A stretch of DNA of 49,936 nucleotides from Bacteroidota bacterium (GTDB lineage: Bacteria > Bacteroidota > Bacteroidia > AKYH767-A > OLB10): positions 1 to 49,936 of the forward strand of contig CANGJU010000008.1 of NCBI GenBank assembly GCA_947453935.1, written 5' to 3'. Position numbers and translations under genes: made by a program. The stretch's first letter is position 1. Each line of letters starts with the position of its first letter. This document shows, piece after piece, positions 24,853-34,364 of this stretch. The notes beneath the pieces were generated by a model that was not told the origin of the DNA, made no database searches, and saw nothing but the letters and a program-made list of their open reading frames with translations.

Positions 24853-25515
24853 ATGAAACAGTATTTAATCAGTTTAGCAGGAGCCATTCTATTTATGGCT
24901 TGTACTAACCCTGGAAAAGGGAATCAAAAAAAATCTGAAGAATTAAACAACAATCAAAAAAGTAAAGTTATGGAAACAAAAAATTTAGATACCGCTACAT
25001 TCGGTGGAGGATGTTTCTGGTGTGTTGAAGCTGTTTATCAGCAATTAAATGGTGTCGTTTCTGTTGCCAGTGGTTATTCAGGTGGGCAACGTGCGAATCC
25101 CACTTACGAGCAGGTTTGCAGTGGTGCTACCGGTCATGCAGAAGTAATCCAAATTGTTTATGATACAACTAAATTATCTTTTGATGAGTTGTTAGAGGTG
25201 TTCTGGACAGTTCACGATCCAACTACTTTAAATCGCCAGGGTGCCGACGTAGGTACGCAATATCGTTCAGTCGTTTTTTATCATAACGAACATCAAAAGG
25301 AAACAACAAATTCCTACATTGAAAAATTAAATGCCGAACATGCTTTTAATAATCCTGTTGTAACCGAAGTAAGTCCGTTTACTACTTTTTATAAAGCCGA
25401 AGATTATCATCAGAACTACTACAATGAAAATCAAAATCAGCCTTATTGCTCATTGGTAATTCAACCCAAAGTAGAGAAATTTAAAAAGGTATTTGGTGAT
25501 AAATTAAAAAAATAG
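24853..25515 (+). CDS. msrA: Peptide-methionine (S)-S-oxide reductase, lipoprotein form
   Basis: The N-terminus is a lipoprotein signal (AGAILFMAC, lipid-modified Cys17) followed by a Lys/Asn-rich linker. From about residue 45 the MsrA domain begins: ATFGGGCFWCVEAVYQQLNGV with the catalytic Cys of the GCFWC motif, then SGYSGGQRANPTYEQVCSGATGHAEV, and DYHQNYY near the C-terminus. It reduces methionine-S-sulfoxide in oxidised proteins. The lipidation signal puts it in the periplasm or on the outer membrane, so it would repair envelope proteins. It is a single gene with its own terminator. Confidence 0.94.
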   Translation: MKQYLISLAGAILFMACTNPGKGNQKKSEELNNNQKSKVMETKNLDTATFGGGCFWCVEAVYQQLNGVVSVASGYSGGQRANPTYEQVCSGATGHAEVIQIVYDTTKLSFDELLEVFWTVHDPTTLNRQGADVGTQYRSVVFYHNEHQKETTNSYIEKLNAEHAFNNPVVTEVSPFTTFYKAEDYHQNYYNENQNQPYCSLVIQPKVEKFKKVFGDKLKK

Positions 25516-25537
25516 TCTCGGAAAAGGACTATGCTGA

Positions 25538-25569
25538 AAAGGGGGGCATAAAAACTCCCCTTTATTTTT
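25538..25569 (+). terminator. Intrinsic terminator after msrA
   Basis: Stem aaaggggg / tcccctt(t) (8 bp including a G-U pair) with a 10-base loop and a T-rich flank. It reaches the stop codon of the convergent lhgO gene. Confidence 0.78.
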
Positions 25570-26789
25570 TAATTAATCTTGAAATGCTGTTTAGCCATTT
25601 CTGTAACCGCACTTCCTATTGCTAAACAGGCCGTTGCTGCTGGTGATGGCGCATTTAAAACATGCAATGCATTATCGCTATGCACAATTTTAAAATCGTC
25701 TATCATTTGACCCGTAGAATCCAATGCCATTGCACGTACACCTGCTCTTCCAGGAACAATATCTTCCATCTTTAATTCAGGAATCAAGCGTTGTAGTCTT
25801 TGCAGGAATAATCGTTTGCTAAATGCTCTGCGGTATTCATCTAATCCGAATTGCCAATGCTTGAAAAATAATTTCCAAGTGCCACCATAACTTAGTGCAT
25901 CAACTGTATCTGCTAAATTGAAATCTGTTTTACCATATCCTTCACGCTTAAAAACAAACACTGCATTAGGACCACATTCTGTTGGGTGGTTAATCATACG
26001 CGTGAAATGCACGCCTAAAAATGGGAACTGCGGATTAGGTACAGGATAAATCAAATGCTTTACTTTATGTTTTGCTTCTTCCGTTAATTCATAATAATCA
26101 CCTCTAAAGCCAACAATTTTCATATCCAGATCAACACCATCTTTTTTAGCAATACGATCAGTTTGTAGTCCTGTGCAATTAACAATATAATCTGATGTAA
26201 AATTGCCTTTCGGAGTAACAACCGTTGTTTTACCATCTGCTTTTATAAAGGCGGTTACTTCATGTTCGAGCGCCACCTTGCTTCCAGGAAATTTCTGTTC
26301 GATTAAATCAGCAAGCACTTTACAAACTCCAACAAAATCTATTATGCCAGTACATCCAACACGAATTCCTTCAATGCCCGCACAATAGGGTTCAATTTCT
26401 TTGATTTTATCTGCTGAAATCAACTCAATGTCTTCAACACCATTTTGCAATCCGTGATTAAACACTTTGTGCATATGAGGTAATTCAGACGGGTCGGTTG
26501 CAACAATTAGCTTCCCACAAATGTCGTGGGCAATGTTATGTTCTTTTGCAAATGCAACAAGCTCTCTTCTACCATCGACACAATTTTTTGCTTTGTAACT
26601 TCCCGGCTTGTAGTAAATACCTGAGTGAATTACTCCTGAGTTTCTTCCCGTTTGATGATAAGCGACGGCGTTCTCTTTTTCAAGAACTAATATTTTCAAA
26701 TCAGGTCGGTGCAGATTTAACTTGTAGGCTGTCGATAATCCAACAATTCCTCCTCCGATAACAATAATGTCGAAGTGCTTATTTTCCAT
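25569..26789 (-). CDS. lhgO: L-2-hydroxyglutarate oxidase
   Basis: 406-residue FAD-dependent oxidoreductase of the DAO fold. The N-terminal dinucleotide-binding motif is IIVIGGGIVGLSTAYKL (glycines 12-17), followed by QTGRNSGVIHSGIYY, which is typical of LhgO. GVHFTRMI and PGRAGVRAMA near the C-terminus also fit. The enzyme oxidises L-2-hydroxyglutarate to 2-oxoglutarate at the membrane and returns carbon to the TCA cycle. It is a single gene on the minus strand, with a TAnnTTTG element only 4 bases before the ATG. Length is normal. Confidence 0.92.
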   Translation of the reverse strand: MENKHFDIIVIGGGIVGLSTAYKLNLHRPDLKILVLEKENAVAYHQTGRNSGVIHSGIYYKPGSYKAKNCVDGRRELVAFAKEHNIAHDICGKLIVATDPSELPHMHKVFNHGLQNGVEDIELISADKIKEIEPYCAGIEGIRVGCTGIIDFVGVCKVLADLIEQKFPGSKVALEHEVTAFIKADGKTTVVTPKGNFTSDYIVNCTGLQTDRIAKKDGVDLDMKIVGFRGDYYELTEEAKHKVKHLIYPVPNPQFPFLGVHFTRMINHPTECGPNAVFVFKREGYGKTDFNLADTVDALSYGGTWKLFFKHWQFGLDEYRRAFSKRLFLQRLQRLIPELKMEDIVPGRAGVRAMALDSTGQMIDDFKIVHSDNALHVLNAPSPAATACLAIGSAVTEMAKQHFKIN

Positions 26790-26793
26790 GCAA

Positions 26794-26801
26794 CAAATGT
26801 A
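26794..26801 (-). promoter_or_regulatory. TAnnTTTG element of lhgO
   Basis: TACATTTG on the minus strand is an exact match to the -7 consensus and ends 4 bases before the lhgO ATG, which would give a leaderless or nearly leaderless transcript. No clear -33 TTG at the normal spacing. Confidence 0.5.
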
Positions 26802-26940
26802 ATACGTACAACTTTAACTTCCGAAGTGAAAACCATTTTATTATCTCTGCGTAAAACCACACCTCTGTGTTAATAAATAGCTACCGAACTAATTATTTAA
26901 TACTAAATGAGACGTAAATTTGTTTATTCTATTGTCTTTT

Positions 26941-28161
26941 ATGCGACTACTTAGCCGACTTGTCTTACTTTTATTTTTTCCTGTGGTTTCGTTTGCAGGT
27001 ATTGCGGATAATCCACTTTTAGGAATAAAATCATCTGCAATGGGTGGTACAATTACAAGTATTGGTTTCGATGGAAGTGCTGCTTTTTATAATCCTGCAA
27101 CTATGACTTTTTTGAAAAAGAATTATTTAAACCTCGGTTTAAATTATAACTCCCCGAAAACACTATTTTTAATGAACACAGGTGAAAAATATTATTCATC
27201 AAAATCGGGTTTATTACCAATTAGCTTGTATGGAGTTTATAAATTTACTGATAAAGTGGATTTAGGACTCGCTATAAATAATCCCTTCCAAAATAATATT
27301 TCATGGGATAAGAATTGGGCAGGTAAATACATCTGTATTTCTAATAAAACAAATGTTCAGAATATTCAACCTGCAATTTCATATCGTGTGAATAATAAAT
27401 TTTCTGTTGGAGGAGGATTGATGTTTGCTTTTTACCATCATCAGGTTTCAAGAGCGCTGAATTATGAAAACGCCAGCGGAGATGTAATCATGAATTACGA
27501 ATTAAAAGGTACAGCATTAGGATTAAATCTCGGATTAAACTATAATGATAAAAAATGGCATTTCGGTTTTGCTTTACGCAGTGGACTAAACTATAAAAAT
27601 GCAAAAGGAGAAGCAACACTCGAAAATGCCCCTTCCTCGTTATTGGCTAATGGTGTATTGCCATCTTCAAATTCTGAGGTAACAGCAAATATTAAATTAC
27701 CGTCTGTTGTTTCATTAGGCGCAGCTTATGAGCTCGACCAAAACTGGTTAGTTACAATGGATATGAATATTTACAATTGGGCTAATATAGATTCATTAGA
27801 AATTAAAGTTTCAAATTACCAACAATATAATTTTAGTATTAACCAAGACTTGGCGGGATCTTATGCCATTAGATTTGGAGCACGTTACAATTACTCAAAA
27901 AAACTGATTTTGCGAGGAGGATTTGCATTTGATTTAGCTCCCGTATTAAACACTTATGTTCATCCCGCTTATCCAGAATACAATAAATTCATTTATACCT
28001 GTGGTGCATCATATCATCTGAAAAAATCATTTTCAGTAGACGCATTCGTAGGTTATTCAGACATTAAAGAACGAAAAGAAACAAAAAACATTAATAATTT
28101 TAACGGAACCTATAAGGCTAACGCATTTATTGGTGGTATCGGATTGAACTATGAATTTTAA
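26941..28161 (+). CDS. OmpP1/FadL-family outer membrane transport protein
   Basis: From ATG 26941 the protein has 406 residues. The track uses TTG 26920, but the signal peptide MRLLSRLVLLLFFPVVSFAG begins at 26941. The family motif is near the N-terminus: AMGGTITSIGFDGSAAFYNPATMTFL, where NPA is the hallmark of FadL proteins. The remainder is a beta-barrel pattern with alternating aromatic residues and ends in the aromatic C-terminus NYEF. It would admit long-chain fatty acids or other hydrophobic molecules across the outer membrane. Its last 11 bases overlap the downstream lipoprotein gene, so the two are probably co-translated. Confidence 0.9.
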   Translation: MRLLSRLVLLLFFPVVSFAGIADNPLLGIKSSAMGGTITSIGFDGSAAFYNPATMTFLKKNYLNLGLNYNSPKTLFLMNTGEKYYSSKSGLLPISLYGVYKFTDKVDLGLAINNPFQNNISWDKNWAGKYICISNKTNVQNIQPAISYRVNNKFSVGGGLMFAFYHHQVSRALNYENASGDVIMNYELKGTALGLNLGLNYNDKKWHFGFALRSGLNYKNAKGEATLENAPSSLLANGVLPSSNSEVTANIKLPSVVSLGAAYELDQNWLVTMDMNIYNWANIDSLEIKVSNYQQYNFSINQDLAGSYAIRFGARYNYSKKLILRGGFAFDLAPVLNTYVHPAYPEYNKFIYTCGASYHLKKSFSVDAFVGYSDIKERKETKNINNFNGTYKANAFIGGIGLNYEF

Positions 28162-29497
28162 TTGGAAAATAATAGCAGTCGCATTAATCACTTCGATTGT
28201 ATCTTGCAAGCCTGATTTAAATGAGCCCAGATACACGAGTGGTCAGGCTGATTTTTCTCGATTTGTTTCAATTGGAGATGATTTTGGTGCAGGTGTTTCC
28301 GATGGGGCTTTAACCCGCAACGGGCAGCTATCAGCAGTACCTTATTTATTAGCAACCAAGTTTCAATTAGCAGATGGTGGAGATTTCACGCAGGCTTTAA
28401 TGCAGGATGGTAATGGAGCAGGGTATAATTTTATCAGTAATTCTTTAACAGGCTCAATTTATTTATCGTCTTATACTAATTGTCAGAATAAGACATCATT
28501 AAAAATTCTAAATAATACATTTGATAATAGAAGTTTTGATTGGTTAGGTGCTAATCATTATAATAATTATTGTATTCCAGGATTGAAATCGTTTCAAACA
28601 TATAGTCAGTTCACTGGCAAATCCTATCCTGCTGGAAATTTGTTTTATCATCGTATGGCTTCTGATACAGGTGTTTCAGGATTGTCATCTACGGTGCTTG
28701 GTGATGCTCAATATTTGAATCCCACTTTTGTAATGGTTTGGATTGGCGCATCAGACGTTTACAACTATGCGTTTTCTGGAGGTATAGGCGAGGTAGGAGG
28801 TTTAACCCCGTTCGATATAACTCCTGTGGATACTTTCGAAGCTGCCATCAGTTATATATTTAATGGGTTAATAGGTAGTGGCCAAAAAGGAATAGTAGTT
28901 AATATACCCGATTTGCAAGACATTCCTTACTTTAATTCTTTGCCCTATAATGGGTTGAAATTAACTGCTCAACAGGCAAGTGATTTAAATGCTATTTCTC
29001 CTCCAGGAATTAGTTTTTCAGAGGGTAATAACGCATTAGTAATAACTGAGCCAACAGGAGGAATCATACGACAAATAAAGCGAGGGGAGTATATTTTGAA
29101 TGTCATTAATGCTGATTCGATTACCTGTGGTGGCTGGGGAACGCCTCAAAAACCAATTCCTGCTAATTATGTATTAGATAGTTTAGAAGTAAGTAAAATT
29201 GATAATCGTATAGCTATTTTTAATTCTGATTTGAGAACAGCTGCTAACAGTAAGGGTTTTGCATTCTTCGATTACAATCGTTTTATGGCTAATTTGAAAA
29301 ATGGTTATTCATTTAGCGGGGTATCTGCAACGTCAAATATGTTTTATGGCGGAGCGGTGTCGTTAGATGGATATCATCTCACACCAAGAGGTTGCGCTAT
29401 GGTTGCTAATGAATGTATTAAGTCAATAAATGCTAAGTATAAAAGCAATCTTCCATTGATTAATACAGTCGATTATAGTGGCGTCTTGTTCCCATAA
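28151..29497 (+). CDS. SGNH-hydrolase-like lipoprotein with altered catalytic blocks
   Basis: 448 residues with a lipoprotein signal (ALITSIVSC, Cys19). The architecture follows the Bacteroidota SGNH/GDSL lipoproteins that accompany FadL genes: block I FSRFVSIGDDFGAGVSDGAL, block III VWIGASDVYNYAFSGG, central NIPDLQDIPYFNSLPYN, block V LDGYHLTPRGCAMVANE. In active relatives block I has Ser (IGNSL/IGDSL) and block III has Asn (GNND). Here they read GDD and GASD, while the block V Asp and His remain. This suggests a binding protein or pseudoenzyme, not an esterase. It overlaps the FadL gene by 11 bases and probably works with it at the outer membrane. Confidence 0.82.
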   Translation: MNFNWKIIAVALITSIVSCKPDLNEPRYTSGQADFSRFVSIGDDFGAGVSDGALTRNGQLSAVPYLLATKFQLADGGDFTQALMQDGNGAGYNFISNSLTGSIYLSSYTNCQNKTSLKILNNTFDNRSFDWLGANHYNNYCIPGLKSFQTYSQFTGKSYPAGNLFYHRMASDTGVSGLSSTVLGDAQYLNPTFVMVWIGASDVYNYAFSGGIGEVGGLTPFDITPVDTFEAAISYIFNGLIGSGQKGIVVNIPDLQDIPYFNSLPYNGLKLTAQQASDLNAISPPGISFSEGNNALVITEPTGGIIRQIKRGEYILNVINADSITCGGWGTPQKPIPANYVLDSLEVSKIDNRIAIFNSDLRTAANSKGFAFFDYNRFMANLKNGYSFSGVSATSNMFYGGAVSLDGYHLTPRGCAMVANECIKSINAKYKSNLPLINTVDYSGVLFP

Positions 29498-29502
29498 CTT
29501 TT

Positions 29503-29528
29503 AATGGAATAATTCCTTCCATTTTTTC
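29503..29528 (+). terminator. Intrinsic terminator after the FadL/SGNH pair
   Basis: Stem aatggaa / ttccatt with a 7-base loop followed by TTTT, 5 bases after the stop codon. The stem is short but well placed. Confidence 0.65.
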
Positions 29529-29551
29529 GATGATATTAAGAGGTTAAACTT

Positions 29552-29559
29552 TATCTTTG
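29552..29559 (+). promoter_or_regulatory. -7 promoter element of sucAB
   Basis: TATCTTTG matches TAnnTTTG exactly, 28 bases before the sucA ATG. The -33 position is not well defined. Confidence 0.5.
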
Positions 29560-29587
29560 CGCTTGTATAATCAGGCGTTTAATCAAA

Positions 29588-32326
29588 ATGAGTCAACATA
29601 GTATTATCGGAAATATTTCTCCAGAGTTAATGGATGAAATGTATCGTCAGTATCTGAGCAATCCAGATAGTGTAGATGCAAGCTGGAAACAATTTTTTTT
29701 AGGGTTTGATTTTGCCCGTGCCCGCTTTGGTGATGAAACTGATGTGGTTCCCGAAAAAGTAAATAAGGAATTTAAAGTTATAAACCTGATTAATGGGTAT
29801 CGCTCTCGAGGACACCTTTTCACAAAAACAAATCCTGTTCGCGAAAGAAGAAAATATCAACCTACTTTAGCAATAGAAAATTTCGGACTTGAACAGTCTG
29901 ATATGGAAACAGTTTTTTCAGCTGGGCAAGAATTAGGAATTGGTCCAGCTAAGCTAAAAGATATTATTGCTCACCTAGATGAAACATATTGCCAGAGTGT
30001 AGGTGCAGAGTATAAATACATCCGTAATCCTGAGGTTATTAAATGGCTTCAGTCGAGAATGGAAAGCTCTAAAAATCGTCAGGCGTTTTCTATCGAAGAG
30101 AAAAAGAGAATCCTTCATAAATTAAATGAAGCAGTTGCATTTGAAAATTTCTTACATACTAAATTTACAGGACAAAAGCGTTTTTCATTGGAAGGAGCAG
30201 AGTCTGCTATTCCTGCGTTAGATGCAGTGATTGATTCAGGAGCTGAGTTAGGCATCAAGGAGTTTGTTATCGGGATGGCGCACCGTGGAAGATTAAATGT
30301 GCTTGCTAATATTCTAGGTAAAAGTTATGAAGATATTTTTTCTGAATTTGAAGGAAAAGAATTTGATGCAAATGCTTTTAATGGTGATGTAAAATATCAT
30401 TTAGGTTTCTCTACAGATGTTGAAACAATGCATAAGAAGAAAGTGCATTTGAGTTTAACGCCAAACCCATCTCACCTCGAAACAGTTGATCCGATTGTTG
30501 AAGGAATTGTACGCGCTAAATTAGATGAAACCCCTGATTACACAGTAAACAGTATTGCACCAATTTTAATTCATGGTGATGCAGCTATTGCTGCGCAAGG
30601 AATCGTTTATGAAGTAATTCAGATGTCGTTGCTGAAAGGTTATTCTACAGGTGGAACCATTCATCTTGTAATTAATAATCAAGTAGGATTTACGACTAAC
30701 TATACGGATGCCCGTTCAAGTACGTATTGTACGGATATCGGAAAAGTAACATTGTCTCCTGTATTCCATGTGAATGGTGATGATGTTGAAGCGTTGATTT
30801 ATACGATTCGTTTAGCTATGGAATATCGTCAGACTTTCCATCAGGATGTGTTTATTGATATTTTATGTTACCGTAAATACGGACATAACGAAGGGGATGA
30901 ACCAAGATTTACGCAGCCTTTGTTGTACAAAGAAATTGCAAAGCATTTAAATCCTCGTGAGATTTATAATCAGAAGTTGTTATCAGAGGGAATTGTTGAG
31001 GCTAACCTTGCGAAGGAAATGGAAAAGTCGTTCAAAGACCTATTGCAAAGCAACCTTGATAATTCAAAGCTTCGTGAGAAAACAAAGGTGACACCTTTCA
31101 TGGAAGGCCGATGGTCAGAATATCGTTTAAGTACTCCTTCCGATTTTGATCAGTCGCCAAAAACAGCAGTCGATAAAAAAACGATAGTTGCTATTGCAGA
31201 AAAAATAACCTCGCTTCCTTCCGACAAAAAATTCTTCAATAAAATTGTTCGTCTCTTCGACGACCGTAAGCAAATGATGAAAGAGCCTGGTCGCCTAGAT
31301 TGGGCAATGGGTGAATTACTTGCTTATGCAACATTGATGAATGAAGGCTATCCCGTTCGCGTGAGTGGTCAGGATGTTGAGCGTGGTACATTTTCCCATA
31401 GGCATGCCGTTATACGCTTAGAAGATTCTGAAGAGCAGTATGTACCTTTAAACAACATTTCTGATAAGCAAGCACCGTTTTATATTTATAACTCGTTATT
31501 GAGTGAGTATGGTGTACTCGGATTTGAATATGGTTATTCATTTGCATCTCCTGATTCATTAGTTATCTGGGAAGCACAGTTTGGTGATTTTGGTAATGGA
31601 GCTCAAATTATCATCGATCAGTATTTAAGCAGTGCCGAAGACAAATGGCGCCGCATGAACGGATTGGTAATGTTGTTACCACATGGTTACGAAGGACAAG
31701 GGGCAGAGCATAGTAGTGCACGTTTAGAGCGTTTCTTACAATTATGTGCTGAACATAACATGCAAATAGCTAATTGTACAACCCCCGCTAATTTCTTTCA
31801 CTTGTTGCGCCGTCAGATGCATCGCGATTTTAGAAAACCATTAGTAGTATTTACTCCTAAGAGCTTATTGCGTCATCCAAAATGTGTTTCTGAAATTGCT
31901 GAATTAACCAATGGAGGATTCCAGGAAGTAATTGATGATGCTAAAGCAACTGCAAAATCTATACGCCGAGTTGTGTTCTGTTCTGGTAAAGTGTATTACG
32001 ATTTGTTGGAGCGTCAGGAAGCAGATAAAGAAAGTGGAGTAGCGGTAGTTCGTGTTGAGCAATTATATCCTTTCCCGCAAAAACAACTAGATGCAATTGT
32101 AGCGAAATATAAAAATGCAGCAGAATTAGTTTGGTTGCAAGAAGAGCCTGAAAATATGGGTGCTTGGTCGTACTTATTACGCACTTGGACCAATGTTGAT
32201 TTGAAATTAATTTCGCGTGATGCATGTGCGAGTCCTGCAACAGGTTCGCATAAACAACACGATAAAGAACAGCATGCACTTATTGAAAAAGCATTTGCAA
32301 AATCAGAAATACCAGTATTAATTTAA
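29588..32326 (+). CDS. sucA: 2-oxoglutarate dehydrogenase E1 component
   Basis: 912 residues. Key segments are an N-terminal E1-specific region (ELMDEMYRQYLSNPDSVDASWKQFF, thought to contact E2), FVIGMAHRGRLNVLANILGK, the thiamine-diphosphate and magnesium region CYRKYGHNEGDEPRFTQPL, and SGQDVERGTFSHRHAVI in the transketolase pyrimidine domain. The C-terminal domain contains WLQEEPENMGAW and ends in the KAF..PVLI type tail. It decarboxylates 2-oxoglutarate and passes the succinyl group to the lipoyl arm of E2 in the TCA cycle. The E2 gene follows 36 bases downstream; the E3 gene is not in the window. Confidence 0.97.
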   Translation: MSQHSIIGNISPELMDEMYRQYLSNPDSVDASWKQFFLGFDFARARFGDETDVVPEKVNKEFKVINLINGYRSRGHLFTKTNPVRERRKYQPTLAIENFGLEQSDMETVFSAGQELGIGPAKLKDIIAHLDETYCQSVGAEYKYIRNPEVIKWLQSRMESSKNRQAFSIEEKKRILHKLNEAVAFENFLHTKFTGQKRFSLEGAESAIPALDAVIDSGAELGIKEFVIGMAHRGRLNVLANILGKSYEDIFSEFEGKEFDANAFNGDVKYHLGFSTDVETMHKKKVHLSLTPNPSHLETVDPIVEGIVRAKLDETPDYTVNSIAPILIHGDAAIAAQGIVYEVIQMSLLKGYSTGGTIHLVINNQVGFTTNYTDARSSTYCTDIGKVTLSPVFHVNGDDVEALIYTIRLAMEYRQTFHQDVFIDILCYRKYGHNEGDEPRFTQPLLYKEIAKHLNPREIYNQKLLSEGIVEANLAKEMEKSFKDLLQSNLDNSKLREKTKVTPFMEGRWSEYRLSTPSDFDQSPKTAVDKKTIVAIAEKITSLPSDKKFFNKIVRLFDDRKQMMKEPGRLDWAMGELLAYATLMNEGYPVRVSGQDVERGTFSHRHAVIRLEDSEEQYVPLNNISDKQAPFYIYNSLLSEYGVLGFEYGYSFASPDSLVIWEAQFGDFGNGAQIIIDQYLSSAEDKWRRMNGLVMLLPHGYEGQGAEHSSARLERFLQLCAEHNMQIANCTTPANFFHLLRRQMHRDFRKPLVVFTPKSLLRHPKCVSEIAELTNGGFQEVIDDAKATAKSIRRVVFCSGKVYYDLLERQEADKESGVAVVRVEQLYPFPQKQLDAIVAKYKNAAELVWLQEEPENMGAWSYLLRTWTNVDLKLISRDACASPATGSHKQHDKEQHALIEKAFAKSEIPVLI

Positions 32327-32362
32327 AATATAACGTAGCGCACCTACGAAAAAAATAAAATT

Positions 32363-33598
32363 ATGGCAGTAGAAATAAAAGTTCCTTCCCCAGGTGAGTC
32401 GATTAGTGAAGTACAAATTGCACGTTGGATTAAAAACGATGGTGATTATGTTGAAAAAGACGAAGAGATTGCAGAAATTGATTCTGATAAAGCAACGCTT
32501 ACATTAGTTGCTGAAGCGGATGGTGTTTTAAAAACATTAGCTAAAGAAGGTGAAACAATAGCTGTTGGATCAGTGGTTGCTTCAATCGATACATCAGCTA
32601 AAGCTCCAGTAAAGAAAGAAACTAAGAAAGCAGAACCTGCAAAGGTAGAAGCAGTAGCAGCACCAGTAGTAGCTGTAGCCGCAAGTGCAAAAGATTCATA
32701 TGCTAACGGACATCCAAGTGTAGCAGCTAAAAAGATGATGGACGAAAATAATATCGCCCCAAATCAGGTAGCTTCATCAGGAAAAGATGGTAGAATAACA
32801 AAAGGCGATGTGGTAAATGCAATGACGAATGGAACGCCACGTTTAGCAATGCCAACGCATGAAATATCTCGTGATCAGAAGCGTGAGAAAATGACAATGT
32901 TGCGCAAGAAAGTTTCTGAACGATTAGTTTCAGTAAAGCGTAATACAGCCATGCTAACTACTTTCAACGAAGTAGATATGAGTGCTGTAATGAATTTAAG
33001 AAAGCAATACAAAGATGCATTTAAAGAAAAACATGGAATTGGATTAGGCTTCATGAGTTTCTTTACAAAGGCAGTTACAGAAGCACTTCAGGCATTCCCT
33101 GCTGTGAATGCACAAATAGATGGAGATGAAATCGTATATCACAACTATTGCGATGTAGGTATTGCCGTTAGTGCTCCAAAAGGTTTGATGGTTCCTGTAA
33201 TTCGCAACGCTGAGGCATTAACCCTAGCTGAAATTGAATCGACAATTGCTACGCTTGCATCTAAAGCACGCGACGGAAAAATTACTATTGATGAAATGAA
33301 TGGCGGTACATTTACAATTACTAACGGCGGTGTATTTGGGTCAATGATGTCAACGCCTATTATTAATCCTCCTCAAAGTGCAATCTTAGGTATGCATAAT
33401 ATTGTTGAGCGTGCAGTGGTGGTGAATGGAAAAGTAGAAGTACGACCAATTATGTATCTGGCGCTTTCATATGATCATCGTATCATCGATGGCCGTGAGT
33501 CGGTGGGATTTTTAGTTAAGGTTAAACAAATGATAGAAGACCCTATTAAATTGATGACAGGCGGAACCGATCCTCTGAAAATATTATTAGGTGTATAA
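32363..33598 (+). CDS. sucB: Dihydrolipoyl succinyltransferase (2-oxoglutarate dehydrogenase E2)
   Basis: 411 residues. The lipoyl domain occupies residues 1-78, with the lipoylated lysine predicted at position 43 (IDSDKATL). An Ala/Lys/Pro/Val-rich linker follows. The peripheral subunit-binding domain is at about 116-155 ([20 protein letters not shown] ... [12 protein letters not shown]). The catalytic acyltransferase domain has [21 protein letters not shown] and the active-site motif [10 protein letters not shown] near the C-terminus. It is made from the same transcript as sucA and forms the core of the complex. There is no E3 gene nearby, as usual where E3 is shared with other complexes. 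Confidence 0.97.
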   Translation: MAVEIKVPSPGESISEVQIARWIKNDGDYVEKDEEIAEIDSDKATLTLVAEADGVLKTLAKEGETIAVGSVVASIDTSAKAPVKKETKKAEPAKVEAVAAPVVAVAASAKDSYANGHPSVAAKKMMDENNIAPNQVASSGKDGRITKGDVVNAMTNGTPRLAMPTHEISRDQKREKMTMLRKKVSERLVSVKRNTAMLTTFNEVDMSAVMNLRKQYKDAFKEKHGIGLGFMSFFTKAVTEALQAFPAVNAQIDGDEIVYHNYCDVGIAVSAPKGLMVPVIRNAEALTLAEIESTIATLASKARDGKITIDEMNGGTFTITNGGVFGSMMSTPIINPPQSAILGMHNIVERAVVVNGKVEVRPIMYLALSYDHRIIDGRESVGFLVKVKQMIEDPIKLMTGGTDPLKILLGV

Positions 33599-33603
33599 TT
33601 TAT

Positions 33604-33631
33604 AAAGGCTCTTCAAAAAGGGCCTTTTTTA
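33604..33631 (+). terminator. Intrinsic terminator of sucAB
   Basis: Stem aaaggctct / agggccttt (one wobble pair) with a 6-base loop followed by Ts, directly after sucB and next to the end of the convergent nfu gene. Confidence 0.82.
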
Positions 33632-34261
33632 TTCTGCAACTGCAATTACCTCGTGCACTTCAGGAAGCATTTGCTTTAATAAGTTTTCAATGCCCGATTT
33701 CAACGTAACTGTTGAAGAGGGACATCCACTGCACGCCCCTTTTAAAACAACGCTTACTGTTCCGTTATCAAACGATTTAAAATGAATTGCACCACCATCA
33801 CTTTCTACGGCTGGCTTTACATATTCTTCTAAAAGTTCAGTAATCTTTTTTTCTAATTCAGGCGATGAAGGAATAGATGGTCTTTCTTTCGTTTCTGCTA
33901 CTACCTCGTTTACTTTGACCTCTACTTTTTTTGAAGATGCAGGAACGTGCTCAGCATCAAATGGAGATCCAATAAATAAGGGTTCGCCCGACATTAAATA
34001 ACCACGAATAAATTCTCGAATGATATTGGTAACATCAAACCAGTCAACATCTGATTCTTTGTTTAGCGTTATGAAATTACTTGTGATAAAAACTTTGTTA
34101 ATCCCACTGAAAGAAAATAATGAAACGGCCATCGGGCAATTCACCGCAGCTTCTTTCGATTCGTATTCTACAACACCACCTTCCAAAAGGTTTATGTTAG
34201 CTACGAATTTCATACTATTAGGATTTGGCGTAAGTTCAGCGTAAATATTAATCGGTGTCAT
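33629..34261 (-). CDS. Nfu/NifU-family iron-sulfur carrier protein
   Basis: 210 residues in two parts. The N-terminal Nfu_N-type domain (residues 1-90) contains TPNPNSMKFVANINLLEGG, typical of this module. The C-terminal NifU domain (about 130-205) has DGGAIHFKSFDNGTVSVVLKGACSGCPSSTVTLKSGIENLL with the CxxC pair that holds a bridging [4Fe-4S] cluster between two subunits. It acts as a late carrier delivering Fe-S clusters to target enzymes in the cytoplasm. A TAACTTTG promoter element (34288-34281, minus strand) lies 19 bases before the start. Confidence 0.92.
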   Translation of the reverse strand: MTPINIYAELTPNPNSMKFVANINLLEGGVVEYESKEAAVNCPMAVSLFSFSGINKVFITSNFITLNKESDVDWFDVTNIIREFIRGYLMSGEPLFIGSPFDAEHVPASSKKVEVKVNEVVAETKERPSIPSSPELEKKITELLEEYVKPAVESDGGAIHFKSFDNGTVSVVLKGACSGCPSSTVTLKSGIENLLKQMLPEVHEVIAVAE

Positions 34262-34280
34262 AATTTTTCTAGGTAGTACG

Positions 34281-34288
34281 CAAAGTTA
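34281..34288 (-). promoter_or_regulatory. -7 promoter element of nfu
   Basis: TAACTTTG on the minus strand matches TAnnTTTG exactly. It is in the divergent spacer between nfu and the LuxE-like gene, 19 bases from the ATG. Confidence 0.5.
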
Positions 34289-34364
34289 AACAACGCAATT
34301 TGTGTTTGGTTCACTTTCTTGTAAATTTAATTCAAACAATACTTATTGTAACTTCGCCCTTGGA

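Noticed and set aside
31959-32279. 106-residue minus-strand ORF
   Set aside because: It lies fully inside sucA on the opposite strand and has no recognisable motif; a shadow ORF.
29588-33598. Missing E3 gene after sucAB as an anomaly
   Set aside because: E3 is often encoded elsewhere and shared between 2-oxoacid dehydrogenase complexes.
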